DNA of 64,000 nucleotides from an uncultured Bacilli bacterium (GCA_934176955.1 CAKPOS010000004.1:1-64000), one strand, 5' to 3'. Counted from the stretch's first letter, positions 1-8,691 are shown. Translations and numbers: made by a program. The notes: generated by a model not told the origin, from the letters alone.

Positions 1-1392
1 TTTGATATAGAAGTAGAAAATATTGATTTATTCCAAACTTTAATGGAATTAAAGAATAAGTTAAGTCATTCTTGGGAGAGAATATATGAATATGCCTGCA
101 AATATTATGAACATCACGGAAATTTGGAAGTTCCTCAAAAGTTTAAAACGAGTAATGGTTTTGAATATGATGAAGAGGGAAAAATTAAATTAGGGAAATG
201 GATATCAAACCAAAGACAAATAATATCACCTGAAAGTGAAAGAGGTAAATCATTATTGAGTATTGGCATGCGATTTGAAAATAAAATTAGTACATTTTTT
301 TGGAAAGAAATGTATGAATACGCGGCTAAATATTATAAACATCATGGAAATTTGGAAGTACCTGTAAAATTTAAAACAAATAATGGTTTTGACTATGATG
401 AAGAGGGAAAAATTAACTTGGGTCCTTGGATAACAAGACAAAGAATTAGAGTATCACATGAAAGTGAACGAGGAAAATTATTATTGAGTATTGGCATGCG
501 ATTTGAAAATAAAATTAGGACACTTTCTTGGGAAGAAATGTATGAATATGCCTGTATTTATTATAAACATCATGGAAATTTAGAAGTTTCATTCAAGTTT
601 AAAACGAGTAATGGATTTGAATATGATGAGGCGGGAAAAATAAACTTAGGACATTGGTTATTTTATCAGAGACAGAATACTTTATTAGAAAGTGAACGAG
701 GACGGTTACTTTCTCAAATAGGGATGCGTTTTGAAAAGATAAGAAATAGATTAAGTTGGGAAGAAATGTATGAATATGCCTGTATTTATTATGAGCATCA
801 TAAAAATTTAAAAATTTCTGGTAAGTTTAAAACAAATAATGGTTGGGAAGAAGATGATTCGGGAAAAATAAACTTAGGTGCTTGGGTAGCTAGACAAAGA
901 ATTATGACGTTACCAGAGAGTAAACGTGGAAGATTGCTATCTCAAATAGGGATGCGTTTTGAGAATAAAAAAAGTACACTTTCTTGGGAAGAAATGTATG
1001 AATATGCTTGTATTTATTATGAACATCATGGAAATTTAGAAGTACCTGCTAGATTTAAAACTGATAATGGTTGGGAAGAAGATGAGTCGGGAAAAATAAA
1101 CTTAGGTACTTGGGTAACCACTCAAAAGCAATTATATAAAAACAAAGAAATGTCTGAGGAACAAATTATTTTATTAGAAAATATTGGAATGAAATGGATG
1201 AATGAAAAAGTAGATAATAAGTTACAGATGGAAGAAATAACAGAAAAGAATACAAGAAAAAAACAAATAGAATTGTTAAATCGTACCAAAAGTTTACTTG
1301 TTCATATTCAAAATAGAAATATCGAAAGCATAAAAGATATCACTCAAATTAATGAACAATTTACAGATGAGTTAAATCATAAATCTAGATAA
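1..1392 (+). CDS. Helicase-associated (HA) domain repeat protein, 5' end outside window
   Basis: The frame is open from base 1, so the ATG at 43 is probably internal and only the C-terminal part is visible. Five copies of a module of about 76 residues begin with W-E-x-M-Y-E-Y-A, continue with YYxHHGNLEV, FKTxNG and GKINLGxW, and end with an R-G-x-LLSxIGMRFE link. This matches the helicase-associated domain (PF03457 family), usually found at the C-terminus of DEAD/DEAH helicases and thought to bind nucleic acid. The last 60 residues are a charged, helical tail unlike the repeats. No helicase motif is visible here; it would have to lie upstream of the window. The family call is strong, the cellular role unknown. 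Confidence 0.75.
   Translation, partial: FDIEVENIDLFQTLMELKNKLSHSWERIYEYACKYYEHHGNLEVPQKFKTSNGFEYDEEGKIKLGKWISNQRQIISPESERGKSLLSIGMRFENKISTFFWKEMYEYAAKYYKHHGNLEVPVKFKTNNGFDYDEEGKINLGPWITRQRIRVSHESERGKLLLSIGMRFENKIRTLSWEEMYEYACIYYKHHGNLEVSFKFKTSNGFEYDEAGKINLGHWLFYQRQNTLLESERGRLLSQIGMRFEKIRNRLSWEEMYEYACIYYEHHKNLKISGKFKTNNGWEEDDSGKINLGAWVARQRIMTLPESKRGRLLSQIGMRFENKKSTLSWEEMYEYACIYYEHHGNLEVPARFKTDNGWEEDESGKINLGTWVTTQKQLYKNKEMSEEQIILLENIGMKWMNEKVDNKLQMEEITEKNTRKKQIELLNRTKSLLVHIQNRNIESIKDITQINEQFTDELNHKSR
70..1130 (+). repeat. Five in-frame tandem repeats of 228 bp
   Basis: The segment coding the W-E-x-M-Y-E-Y-A start of each module recurs at about 70, 298, 526, 754 and 982, an exact 228-bp period. 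Long stretches are nearly identical between copies, for example tgggaagaaatgtatgaata. This indicates recent duplication or gene conversion within the HA-repeat gene. The high identity makes copy-number change by recombination plausible (inference). Confidence 0.8.
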
Positions 1393-1407
1393 GACTTTAA
1401 TTATGGG

Positions 1408-1427
1408 AAAATACTTATCAGTATTTT
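1408..1427 (+). terminator. Short AT-rich hairpin after the HA-repeat gene
   Basis: Arms aaaatact and agtatttt are perfectly complementary around a tatc loop and are followed by tta. It lies 16 bases past the stop codon. It is weak because it contains only A/T-rich pairs, so it may be a poor terminator. Confidence 0.35.
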
Positions 1428-1453
1428 TAGTGTATAGAAAGAAGGGATAAATA

Positions 1454-1855
1454 ATGAAAGAAAAGTTACAAAGTTTATTAAAAAATTCATATAGTAAATA
1501 TTATCATTATCCAGTAGCATCGGTTATTGTGATGAAAGATGGTGTAGAGTTTAGTGGGGTTAATGTAGAAACTTCTTCTCCTGCTAGTGGAATTTGTGCT
1601 GAGAGAAATGCTTTATATAGTGCGATTACTAATGGTTATACTAAGGGAGATGTTAAGGAAATTCATGTGATGAGTACAACAGAAAATGATTGTTTTCCAT
1701 GCTTTATTTGTAGACATGCTCTTAGTGATTTATGTGATAAAGAGGTTAAAGTATTTTCTCATACTTTTAGTGATAGTAGAATTGTTATGCATACGATTGA
1801 AGAATTATGCCCATATCCTTTTGGGGATGATAGTATGAAAGAGGAGAAGCAATGA
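1454..1855 (+). CDS. cdd: Cytidine deaminase
   Basis: 133 residues, the usual length for the tetrameric bacterial enzyme that converts cytidine and deoxycytidine to uridine forms in pyrimidine salvage. The zinc-site motifs are visible: NVE at about 37-39, CAERNA at about 48-53 with the catalytic Glu, and PCFICR at about 82-87 with the two further zinc cysteines. A ribosome site (aaagaaggg) precedes the ATG. The TGA stop overlaps the era ATG by four bases, so the two genes are probably translationally coupled, a common cdd-era arrangement in Firmicutes. Confidence 0.95.
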   Translation: MKEKLQSLLKNSYSKYYHYPVASVIVMKDGVEFSGVNVETSSPASGICAERNALYSAITNGYTKGDVKEIHVMSTTENDCFPCFICRHALSDLCDKEVKVFSHTFSDSRIVMHTIEELCPYPFGDDSMKEEKQ

Positions 1856-2745
1856 AAAGTGGATTTGTTAGTATAGTTGGTCGACCTAATGTTGGGAAAA
1901 GTACTCTTTTAAACGCGATTATTGGAAAGAAAATTGCTATTACTTCAAATACTGCTCAAACTACTAGAAATATGATTCAAGGTATTTATCATGGAGATGA
2001 TGTACAAATTATTTTTGTGGATACACCTGGTATTCATAAGCCTCATAATAAGTTAGGACAAGTTTTAAATAAACAAGCTTATTATAGTTTAAGTGATGTT
2101 GATGTGATTTTGTTTTTGGTTGATGTTACAGAAAAGTTGGGGAATGGAGATAAGTTTATTTTAGAAAAGTTAAAAGAAAATGATGTTCCTGTTATTTTAG
2201 TTTTAAATAAAATGGATAAAATTACTTATTTAGAACTTTTGCCTAAGATAGAAGAGTATAAGGATTTATATCATTTTAGTGAGATTATTCCTGTATCTGC
2301 TTATAAAAAGAAAAATTTAGATGATTTAATTCAAACTGTTAGTAAATATTTGAAAGATGATATTAAATATTATGATGAAGAAACTATTACTAATGTTAGT
2401 GAGAATTTTTCTGTATCTGAGTTAATTCGAGAAAAAGTTTTATATCATACTAAAGAGGAAGTTCCTCATTCTGTTGCTTGTATTGTGGATGAAATTAGTG
2501 AGGATAAATATAGTATTCGAGTAATTGCTAGTTTAATTGTGGATCGAGAAAATTTAAAGAAGATTTTAATTGGGAAGAATGGCTCTATGATTAAAAGGAT
2601 TGGAATGGAAGCAAGACATGATATAGAGGAATTGTTAGGAAAAAAAGTTTATTTAGACTTACAAGTAAAAGTTGTTCCTCATTGGCGCGATAAGGATAGT
2701 TTTTTATTTAGACAACTTGGTTATGAAGATATTTCTCTTGATTAG
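1852..2745 (+). CDS. era: GTPase Era
   Basis: 297 residues, typical for Era, the GTPase that binds the 3' end of 16S rRNA and helps 30S maturation. The N-terminal G domain shows G1 GRPNVGKST (about 10-18), the Thr-rich effector region, G3 DTPG (about 57-60) and G4 NKMD (about 119-122). The C-terminal half has the KH RNA-binding domain, with LIGKNGSMIKRIG at about 240. The start overlaps the end of cdd. The next two genes, yqzL-like and recO, follow the Bacillus order. Confidence 0.97.
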   Translation: MKSGFVSIVGRPNVGKSTLLNAIIGKKIAITSNTAQTTRNMIQGIYHGDDVQIIFVDTPGIHKPHNKLGQVLNKQAYYSLSDVDVILFLVDVTEKLGNGDKFILEKLKENDVPVILVLNKMDKITYLELLPKIEEYKDLYHFSEIIPVSAYKKKNLDDLIQTVSKYLKDDIKYYDEETITNVSENFSVSELIREKVLYHTKEEVPHSVACIVDEISEDKYSIRVIASLIVDRENLKKILIGKNGSMIKRIGMEARHDIEELLGKKVYLDLQVKVVPHWRDKDSFLFRQLGYEDISLD

Positions 2746-2792
2746 TGTATAAATTTTTTCTATTTTGCACATGATTTTAATGGTGATAATTT

Positions 2793-2918
2793 ATGAATAG
2801 AGAAGATTTATGGAATTTATTTAAGATGACTGGGAAAATTGAATATTATTTAAAGTATAAGAAAGACAAAGAAAGTAGGACTTGCCATGATAAGAAAAGT
2901 AACGGGGATAGTGATTAG
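2793..2918 (+). CDS. YqzL-like small protein
   Basis: A 41-residue frame between era and recO, beginning MNREDLWNLFKMTGKIEYYL. The pattern of W, LF, TG.I and Y.L resembles the YqzL family, a short protein of unknown function encoded at this position in Bacillus. Its 3' end overlaps the first 32 bases of recO in another frame. No strong ribosome site is seen (gtgataatttatg). The position and the sequence pattern together support it, though the C-terminal half has drifted. Confidence 0.6.
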   Translation: MNREDLWNLFKMTGKIEYYLKYKKDKESRTCHDKKSNGDSD

Positions 2919-3621
2919 TACAGTAGACTACAAAGAAAGTAGTAAGATTGTTAATATTTTTACAGAAGATGAGGGAATTATTGGGGTTCTTTCTAAAGGA
3001 TGCAAAACAATGAAAAGCAAACTTCGAGCAGTATCTACCCCGCTATCTCAAGGGACTTTTTATTTAAGACAGTACGGATCAGGAATGTCATTACTAACAG
3101 AAGTCGATTTAGAAATTTCTTATAAAGAAATACGAAAAGATATCTTTAAACAAAATTATGCTTTATTTTTATTAGACCTTGCTAGTCAAGTTTATCGTCA
3201 TGGTAAGCAAAAGCAAATTTATTCTTTATTAATTTCTGCTTTAGCAAAGATTGAGGAAGGTTATGATGCTGAGGTAGTTACCGATATTGTAGAATTACAG
3301 TTACTTAAGTATCTTGGTATTCAGCCAGAACTTTCTTGCTGTGTTAGTTGTGGGAATAAGGAAGATATTATTACGATTTCTAGTTATAAGGGAGGTTATC
3401 TTTGTAAGAGATGTGTTGGTGGGGAATTTGTTTATTCTTTAAAGATGATTAAATTAATTAAAATGTTATCTTTGGTAGATTTGGATAAGGTTAAGCGAAT
3501 TGATATTCGGGATGAAGTAAAGAAAGAGATATCTATTTTTATTGATGACTATTATGATAGATATTCAGGATTATATTTAAAAAGTCGTGATATTTTAAGA
3601 GAGTTTTCTTATCTTAAATAA
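2887..3621 (+). CDS. recO: DNA repair protein RecO
   Basis: 244 residues, normal for RecO, which with RecR loads RecA onto SSB-coated single-stranded DNA during gap repair. The N-terminal OB fold begins MIRKVTGIVISTVDYKESSK, the usual family opening. The zinc-finger cysteines are present at about 155-181 (CCVSCG and LCKRC). The ATG lies inside the yqzL-like frame, which suggests translational coupling. A 12-bp hairpin closes the cluster immediately downstream. Confidence 0.93.
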   Translation: MIRKVTGIVISTVDYKESSKIVNIFTEDEGIIGVLSKGCKTMKSKLRAVSTPLSQGTFYLRQYGSGMSLLTEVDLEISYKEIRKDIFKQNYALFLLDLASQVYRHGKQKQIYSLLISALAKIEEGYDAEVVTDIVELQLLKYLGIQPELSCCVSCGNKEDIITISSYKGGYLCKRCVGGEFVYSLKMIKLIKMLSLVDLDKVKRIDIRDEVKKEISIFIDDYYDRYSGLYLKSRDILREFSYLK

Positions 3622-3660
3622 AAATACTGATTGAGGATGAAAGTCTATATCAGTATTTTT
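3620..3660 (+). terminator. Rho-independent terminator after recO
   Basis: Arms aaaaatactgat (3620-3631) and atcagtattttt (3649-3660) form a perfect 12-bp stem with a 17-base loop; the right arm ends in a T run. It overlaps the recO stop codon and would act in both directions. Confidence 0.7.
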
Positions 3661-3699
3661 CTTGTAAAAATGTTTTTTGTAAAGTCGTTGTTAAGTAGG

Positions 3700-3728
3700 T
3701 TGTCAAGTAATCTTAGATGTGCTACACT
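3700..3728 (+). promoter_or_regulatory. Sigma-A promoter for the tagO-rfb cluster
   Basis: TTGTCA at 3700-3705, a 17-base spacer, and TACACT at 3723-3728 preceded by TGC (extended -10). It lies 18 bases upstream of the tagO-like ATG and just after the recO terminator, so it is the likely start of the polysaccharide operon. Confidence 0.65.
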
Positions 3729-3745
3729 TTAAATAGAGGTGTAGT

Positions 3746-4828
3746 ATGGAATATTCAAGACTATTTATGATGGTATTTATTGTATTTTTATTTGTGGTTA
3801 TTTTTATCCCTATTGTGAAAAGAATTGCGATTCATATTGGGGCGTTAGATATTCCTAATGCGAGGAAGGTACATAAGGTACCTATTCCAAGGTTAGGTGG
3901 TTTAGGAATTTATGCTGGTTTTTTGCTAGGATATATGTTATTTGGTAGAGAATCTATTCAGATGAATGCTGTTTTGATTGGTAGTTTTATTATTATTTTA
4001 ACAGGAATGATTGATGATATTAAGCCAGTTCCTGCTCGTTATAAAATTCTTGGACAGATTGCTGCTGCTATGGTTATTCCTTTTTATGGGGGAATTGTTT
4101 TGCAAGATATGAGTGCTTTTGGTTTATATTTTAATTTTGGAGGATTTGCTTCTATTGTTACGGTTGTTTTTATTGTAGCAATTATGAATTGTATTAATAT
4201 TATTGATGGATTAGATGGTCTTGCAGGAGGAATTGCTGCTATTTATTTTTTGATGATAGGGATTATTGCAGTGATGTTTAGATCATCTGGATTAGATGTG
4301 ATATTAACTTTTGTTATGTTAGGAGCAACTTTAGGGTTTTTGGTTCATAATTTTCATCCGGCTAGTATTTTTATGGGGGATTCTGGTAGTTTATTTTTAG
4401 GATATATTATTTCTGTAATCTCTTTGCTTGGGTATAAGAATGTTACTTTTACTTCTTTGATTGTACCTATCTTTTTACTTGCTATTCCTATTTTGGATAC
4501 TTTGTTTGCTATTATTAGAAGGATGTTAAAGCATGAATCTATTGCTATGCCAGATAAGTGTCATTTGCATCATCAGTTATTAAAGTTAAATTTTTCAGTA
4601 ACAAAAGCTGTTTTAATTATTTATTTTTTTGATGTTTTATTTGCTATTGCTTCTATCATTTATGTTATGGATGATAGTAATGCAGGAGTTATTATTTATA
4701 GTTTATTATTTATAGTTGTTATTACTTTGGTAATAAGAACAGATATTATTAGTGATAAAAGAATAGAAGGGAAACTTCCATTTTTAAATAAAAATAAAAA
4801 TAAGAATTTAAGGAGGATTAAAAAATGA
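3746..4828 (+). CDS. tagO: TagO/WecA-type undecaprenyl-phosphate sugar-1-phosphate transferase
   Basis: 360 residues with about ten membrane segments. This MraY/WecA/TagO-family enzyme transfers a HexNAc-1-phosphate from a UDP sugar to undecaprenyl phosphate and starts a wall polysaccharide or teichoic acid. Visible motifs are PRLGG near 50, DDI, the catalytic NIIDGLDGLAGG stretch near 150, FMGDSGSLFLG near 210 and the HLHHQLL box near 275. The downstream rfbA start overlaps by four bases. The specificity (GlcNAc or another sugar) cannot be read from the sequence. Confidence 0.88.
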   Translation: MEYSRLFMMVFIVFLFVVIFIPIVKRIAIHIGALDIPNARKVHKVPIPRLGGLGIYAGFLLGYMLFGRESIQMNAVLIGSFIIILTGMIDDIKPVPARYKILGQIAAAMVIPFYGGIVLQDMSAFGLYFNFGGFASIVTVVFIVAIMNCINIIDGLDGLAGGIAAIYFLMIGIIAVMFRSSGLDVILTFVMLGATLGFLVHNFHPASIFMGDSGSLFLGYIISVISLLGYKNVTFTSLIVPIFLLAIPILDTLFAIIRRMLKHESIAMPDKCHLHHQLLKLNFSVTKAVLIIYFFDVLFAIASIIYVMDDSNAGVIIYSLLFIVVITLVIRTDIISDKRIEGKLPFLNKNKNKNLRRIKK

Positions 4829-5703
4829 AAGGAATTATTTTAGCAGGGGGATCTGGTACAAGACTTTATCCAATTACGATGGGGACTTCTAAACAATTAT
4901 TAAATGTTTATGATAAGCCAATGATTTATTATCCTTTATCGACTTTAATGCAAGCAGGGATAAAAGATATTTTGTTGATTACAACAAGGGAAGATCAAGC
5001 ATCTTTTAAGAGATTATTAGGAGATGGAAAACATTTGGGAGTGAATATTACTTATACTATTCAACCTTCTCCTGATGGACTTGCACAAGCCTTTTTATTA
5101 GGTCGTGAGTTTATTGGGGATGAGGCATGTGCGATGGTTTTAGGTGATAATATTTTCTATGGTAGTGGTTTTGAAGAAGTATTGATGAATGCTTCTCAAA
5201 ATGCAATAGAAGGATATGCGACTATCTTTGGGGTTCATGTTAAAGATCCAGAGAGATTTGGAATTATGGAGATTGATTCGGATAAAAATGTTTTAAGTGT
5301 TGAAGAAAAACCACTTCAACCTAAGAGTGATTTGGCAATTACGGGACTTTATTTTTATCCTAAGGGCGTAAGCAATAAAGCTTCTCTTGTTAGACCTTCA
5401 AAAAGAGGGGAATTAGAAATTACTACTTTAAATGATATGTATTTACAAGAAGGAATTTTAAAAGCTTGTCTTTTAGATGAAGGATATACTTGGTTTGATA
5501 CTGGTACAGAAGAGTCGATGGCTGATGCTACAGCGATGATTCGTTCGATTCAAAATAATAAGGATAAGGTAATTTGTTGTCCTGAGGCAATTGCTTATTA
5601 TAAAGGATGGTTATCAGAGGGAGAATTAGAAAAGAGTGCTGATTTGATGAAAAAAAATAGATATGGTAAATATTTAAAGAAAGTTTTAGAAAAAGGAAAA
5701 TAA
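4825..5703 (+). CDS. rfbA: Glucose-1-phosphate thymidylyltransferase
   Basis: 292 residues, the usual length of RfbA/RmlA, which makes dTDP-glucose from dTTP and glucose-1-phosphate, the first step of dTDP-rhamnose synthesis. The N-terminal nucleotidyltransferase signature GGSGTRLYPIT at 8-18, KQLL, the LGDNIFYG motif near 110 and VEEKP near 160 are all present. The ATG has a strong aaggagg site inside the end of tagO. It is the first of four rfb genes in the order A, D, B, C. Confidence 0.96.
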   Translation: MKGIILAGGSGTRLYPITMGTSKQLLNVYDKPMIYYPLSTLMQAGIKDILLITTREDQASFKRLLGDGKHLGVNITYTIQPSPDGLAQAFLLGREFIGDEACAMVLGDNIFYGSGFEEVLMNASQNAIEGYATIFGVHVKDPERFGIMEIDSDKNVLSVEEKPLQPKSDLAITGLYFYPKGVSNKASLVRPSKRGELEITTLNDMYLQEGILKACLLDEGYTWFDTGTEESMADATAMIRSIQNNKDKVICCPEAIAYYKGWLSEGELEKSADLMKKNRYGKYLKKVLEKGK

Positions 5704-5772
5704 AATATAAAAATTTTGTTCTGTTTGGTTAATAAGACTTTTCAGTATTTTTAGAATAAAAGGAGATAATAA

Positions 5773-6624
5773 ATGAAGTTTTTTATTACAGGTGTGAATG
5801 GACAATTAGGTTATGATGTAAAACGTGAATTGTTAGAAAGAGGCTATACAGATATTTTAGCACCGACAAGAGTAGATTTGGATATTACGAATGAGGATGC
5901 TGTTAAGAAGATGATAAGGGAATATCGACCTTCAGTTATCTTTCATTGTGCAGCGTATACGGCAGTGGATAAGGCAGAAGAAGAGCAAGAGAAATGCTAT
6001 CAAGTTAATGTTCTTGGAACAAAGTATTTGACTGAAGCAGCAAAAGAAGTGGGAGCAAAAATTATTTATATTAGTACTGATTATGTTTTTGATGGTACAA
6101 AAGAGGGACTTTATCAAATAGAAGATAAGGTTAATCCTGTGAATTATTATGGGAAGACAAAATACTTAGGAGAGAACTTTGTTTTTAAATATGAGAATCA
6201 TATTATTGTTCGAATTTCTTGGGTATTTGGGATTAATGGAAAGAATTTTATTCGGACAATGTTAAATTTAGCAGAGTCACATAAAGAGTTAAATGTTGTT
6301 TGTGATCAAATTGGTAGTCCAACTTATACAAAAGATTTAGCAGGTCTTTTAGTAAATATGTTTTTAAGTAATGTTAAAGGTTTATATCATGTGACAAATG
6401 AAGGCTATTGTAGTTGGTATGAGTTTGCAGAATTTATTTTTAAAGAGAGCCGTAAGAAAGTTAAGGTTCATCCTATATTAACAAAAGATTATAAAACAAT
6501 TGCTAAAAGACCATTAAATTCTAAACTTAGTAAAGAGAGCCTAGATGATATAGGGATGAAAAGATTACCAGAGTGGCAAGATGCCGTTTCAAGATATTTA
6601 AAAGAATTAAAGGAGGAGAAATAA
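5773..6624 (+). CDS. rfbD: dTDP-4-dehydrorhamnose reductase
   Basis: 283 residues; NAD(P)H-dependent SDR enzyme of the last dTDP-L-rhamnose step. Seen: the nucleotide-binding GVNGQLGYDV near 7-16, CAAYTAVDKAE near 63, STDYVFDG near 100 and the catalytic YYGKTKYLGE (Y-x3-K) near 129. It is separated from rfbA by 69 bases that contain a cagtattttt element. It has an aaaggagat ribosome site and abuts rfbB directly. Confidence 0.95.
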   Translation: MKFFITGVNGQLGYDVKRELLERGYTDILAPTRVDLDITNEDAVKKMIREYRPSVIFHCAAYTAVDKAEEEQEKCYQVNVLGTKYLTEAAKEVGAKIIYISTDYVFDGTKEGLYQIEDKVNPVNYYGKTKYLGENFVFKYENHIIVRISWVFGINGKNFIRTMLNLAESHKELNVVCDQIGSPTYTKDLAGLLVNMFLSNVKGLYHVTNEGYCSWYEFAEFIFKESRKKVKVHPILTKDYKTIAKRPLNSKLSKESLDDIGMKRLPEWQDAVSRYLKELKEEK

Positions 6625-7635
6625 ATGAAATTTTTAGTAACTGGTGGGGCTGGTTTTATTGGTAGTAATTTTATGCATTATGAAGTAAAGAAATATCAGA
6701 GTGATATGTTTGTTTGTTTGGATGCATTAACTTATGCTGGAAATTATAATAATATTAAAGATTTAGAAGGAAAAGAGAACTTTAAATTTGTTCATGGAGA
6801 TATTACGGATAGGAAATTTATTGATAAGTTATTTTTAGAAGAAAAATTTGATGTTGTCATTAATTTTGCTGCTGAGAGTCATGTAGATAATTCGATTAAG
6901 AATCCTAGTATCTTTTTAACCACTAATATTATTGGGACAAGTGTTTTGATGGATGCTTGTAGAAAGTATGGGATTAAGAGATATCATCAAGTTTCTACAG
7001 ATGAAGTATATGGGGATTTACCTTTAGATAGACCAGATTTATTGTTTACAGAAAGTACGCCTCTTCATACTTCTAGTCCTTATTCTAGTTCAAAGGCTAG
7101 TGCTGATTTACTTGTTATGGCATATCATAGAACTTATGGACTTCCTGTTACGATTAGTAGATGTAGTAATAATTATGGTCCTTATCAGTTTCCTGAAAAA
7201 TTAATTCCTTTAGTGATTTCTAAGGCATTAAAAGATGAAAAGATTCCAGTTTATGGAACAGGAGAGAATGTAAGGGATTGGATTCATGTTATCGATCATA
7301 ATATTGGGGTAGATAAGATTGTTCGTGAAGGTGTTGACGGAGAAGTTTATAATTTAGGTGGACACTCTGAGAGAAGTAATTTAGAAGTTGTGAAAACAAT
7401 ATTGAAACAGATGGGTAAGAGTGAAGATTTAATTACTTTTGTTGCTGATCGAAAGGGTCATGATTTAAGATATGCAATTGATTCATCAAAGGTAGAAAAA
7501 GAATTGGGTTGGAATAGAACTTATACCTTTGATGAGGGAATTAAAGAAACTGTTGATTGGTATTTAAATCATGAGGATTGGATAGAAAATATTTTAAGTG
7601 GTGAATATAAGAATGCTTTTAAGGAGGATAAATAA
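6625..7635 (+). CDS. rfbB: dTDP-glucose 4,6-dehydratase
   Basis: 336 residues, standard for RfbB/RmlB, an extended SDR that makes dTDP-4-keto-6-deoxyglucose. Seen: GGAGFIGSNF at 7-16, AAESHVDNSI near 83, STDEVYGDL near 122, the catalytic YSSSKASAD (Y-x3-K) near 154, and NNYGPYQFPEKLIP, which is diagnostic of this enzyme. The start has an aaaggaggag site within the end of rfbD, and the stop overlaps rfbC. Confidence 0.97.
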   Translation: MKFLVTGGAGFIGSNFMHYEVKKYQSDMFVCLDALTYAGNYNNIKDLEGKENFKFVHGDITDRKFIDKLFLEEKFDVVINFAAESHVDNSIKNPSIFLTTNIIGTSVLMDACRKYGIKRYHQVSTDEVYGDLPLDRPDLLFTESTPLHTSSPYSSSKASADLLVMAYHRTYGLPVTISRCSNNYGPYQFPEKLIPLVISKALKDEKIPVYGTGENVRDWIHVIDHNIGVDKIVREGVDGEVYNLGGHSERSNLEVVKTILKQMGKSEDLITFVADRKGHDLRYAIDSSKVEKELGWNRTYTFDEGIKETVDWYLNHEDWIENILSGEYKNAFKEDK

Positions 7636-8231
7636 TGAAGAAGATTGCTACTGGATTAAAAGATTGTTATATATTGGAACCTAGTGTTTTTGGAGATGAG
7701 AGAGGATATTTTAGTCCTTTCTTTATTCAAAAAGAAATGGATAAAGAAGGAATTAAATTTTACGGTGTTGTACAGTGTAATCGTAGTAAAAGTGCTAAAG
7801 GTGTAGTAAGAGGACTTCATTTTCAAAAGAATCCAAAATGTCAGACTAAGTTAGTTGAAGTAATACAGGGAAGTGCTATTGATGTTGTTGTAGATATTCG
7901 AGAAGGTTCTCCTACTTATGGAAAACATACGGCAGTATTATTAAAACCATATGATGCTAACGATAAGGAAAGTGGAAGGCAATTATATGTTCCAAGAGGA
8001 TTTGCTCATGGATTTATTAGTTTAGAGGATAATACTATTTTTCAATATTTAATTGATAATGATTATGCTCCTGACTATGAAGGGGGAATTTATTGGAATG
8101 ATTCTGAACTTGGTATTGATTGGGAAGGTATGTTTAAAAAGTATGGAATAGATAAGCCTATTACTAGTGAGAAGGATACTAAGCATTTGGTATTAGGAAA
8201 AAGTCCAAAATATTTTCACTATGGAGAATAA
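7635..8231 (+). CDS. rfbC: dTDP-4-dehydrorhamnose 3,5-epimerase
   Basis: 198 residues; cupin-fold RfbC/RmlC. Motifs seen: DERGYFSPFF near 22, QCNRSKSAKGVVRGLHFQ near 49-66 with the catalytic His, VVVDIREGSPTYGK near 85, and YVPRGFAHGF near 117. It overlaps the end of rfbB by one base and has an aaggagg site. A hairpin terminator lies about 40 bases downstream, so the dTDP-rhamnose operon ends here. Confidence 0.96.
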   Translation: MKKIATGLKDCYILEPSVFGDERGYFSPFFIQKEMDKEGIKFYGVVQCNRSKSAKGVVRGLHFQKNPKCQTKLVEVIQGSAIDVVVDIREGSPTYGKHTAVLLKPYDANDKESGRQLYVPRGFAHGFISLEDNTIFQYLIDNDYAPDYEGGIYWNDSELGIDWEGMFKKYGIDKPITSEKDTKHLVLGKSPKYFHYGE

Positions 8232-8273
8232 AAAAGAAATGTTGTAATGAGTTTGTAGTATTTAGTACTACTG

Positions 8274-8308
8274 AAAATAACATCTAAATTTTTAGCTGTT
8301 ATTTTTTT
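8274..8308 (+). terminator. Terminator of the tagO-rfb operon
   Basis: Arms aaaataaca (8274-8282) and tgttatttt (8297-8305) pair perfectly and enclose an inner ctaaa/tttag pairing; a T run follows. A smaller perfect hairpin, gtagta/tactac, lies just before it at about 8255-8271. Confidence 0.65.
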
Positions 8309-8347
8309 ATATTATATATTTTTTTAGAGTAGCAAATTATTTAATTT

Positions 8348-8512
8348 CTATTTTAATATTTTTTTTAATTCATCTTGTGATAAAAATTTAATTTTAAGTA
8401 CTTTTATCTTATAGTTTTCTCCATATTTATACATCAAATATGAAGCTCTATGAAGTCCATCTAATATCATGTTATTGTTTTCGTCAATAATAATAGGATA
8501 TTTTTTCTTCAT
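8348..8512 (-). CDS. Small ParB/Srx-like protein (DGxHR motif)
   Basis: A 54-residue frame between two operons on the opposite strand. The sequence starts MKKKYPIIIDENNNMILDGL and continues HRASYLMYKYGE. The I-D-x2-N-x-I-L-D-G-x-H-R pattern matches the core of ParB/sulfiredoxin-fold domains, where it contacts the nucleotide. An aaaggagaag ribosome site precedes the ATG, and a near-consensus promoter lies upstream (8539-8567). The protein is far shorter than ParB and has no DNA-binding domain. The function is unknown; it may be a stand-alone nucleotide-binding mini-domain. Confidence 0.7.
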   Translation of the reverse strand: MKKKYPIIIDENNNMILDGLHRASYLMYKYGENYKIKVLKIKFLSQDELKKILK

Positions 8513-8538
8513 TTTCTTCTCCTTTATTGTATATTGAA

Positions 8539-8567
8539 AGTATAACTAATTATTTCGATATTTTCAA
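8539..8567 (-). promoter_or_regulatory. Promoter of the small ParB-like gene
   Basis: On the minus strand, TTGAAA (8562-8567), a 17-base spacer and TATACT (8539-8544), ending 27 bases before the start codon. This supports the small frame being a real gene. Confidence 0.6.
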
Positions 8568-8644
8568 GTTTATTACTTATTGTGTTATTTTTTAACATTT
8601 TGTTTACTAAAATGATGATTTGAATGGTTATTGATTTCATTGAC

Positions 8645-8673
8645 TTGATTATGGTATTTAATAATGTTATAAT
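8645..8673 (+). promoter_or_regulatory. Promoter of the exporter operon
   Basis: TTGATT at 8645-8650, a 17-base spacer and TATAAT at 8668-8673, 18 bases upstream of the ABC ATPase start. It is divergent from the promoter of the small ParB-like gene. Confidence 0.65.
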
Positions 8674-8691
8674 CTTTTTAGTGAGGTATTT

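Noticed and set aside
253..441. Minus-strand frame of 62 codons opposite the HA-repeat gene
   Set aside because: Mirror of a repetitive coding region, no ribosome site or promoter.
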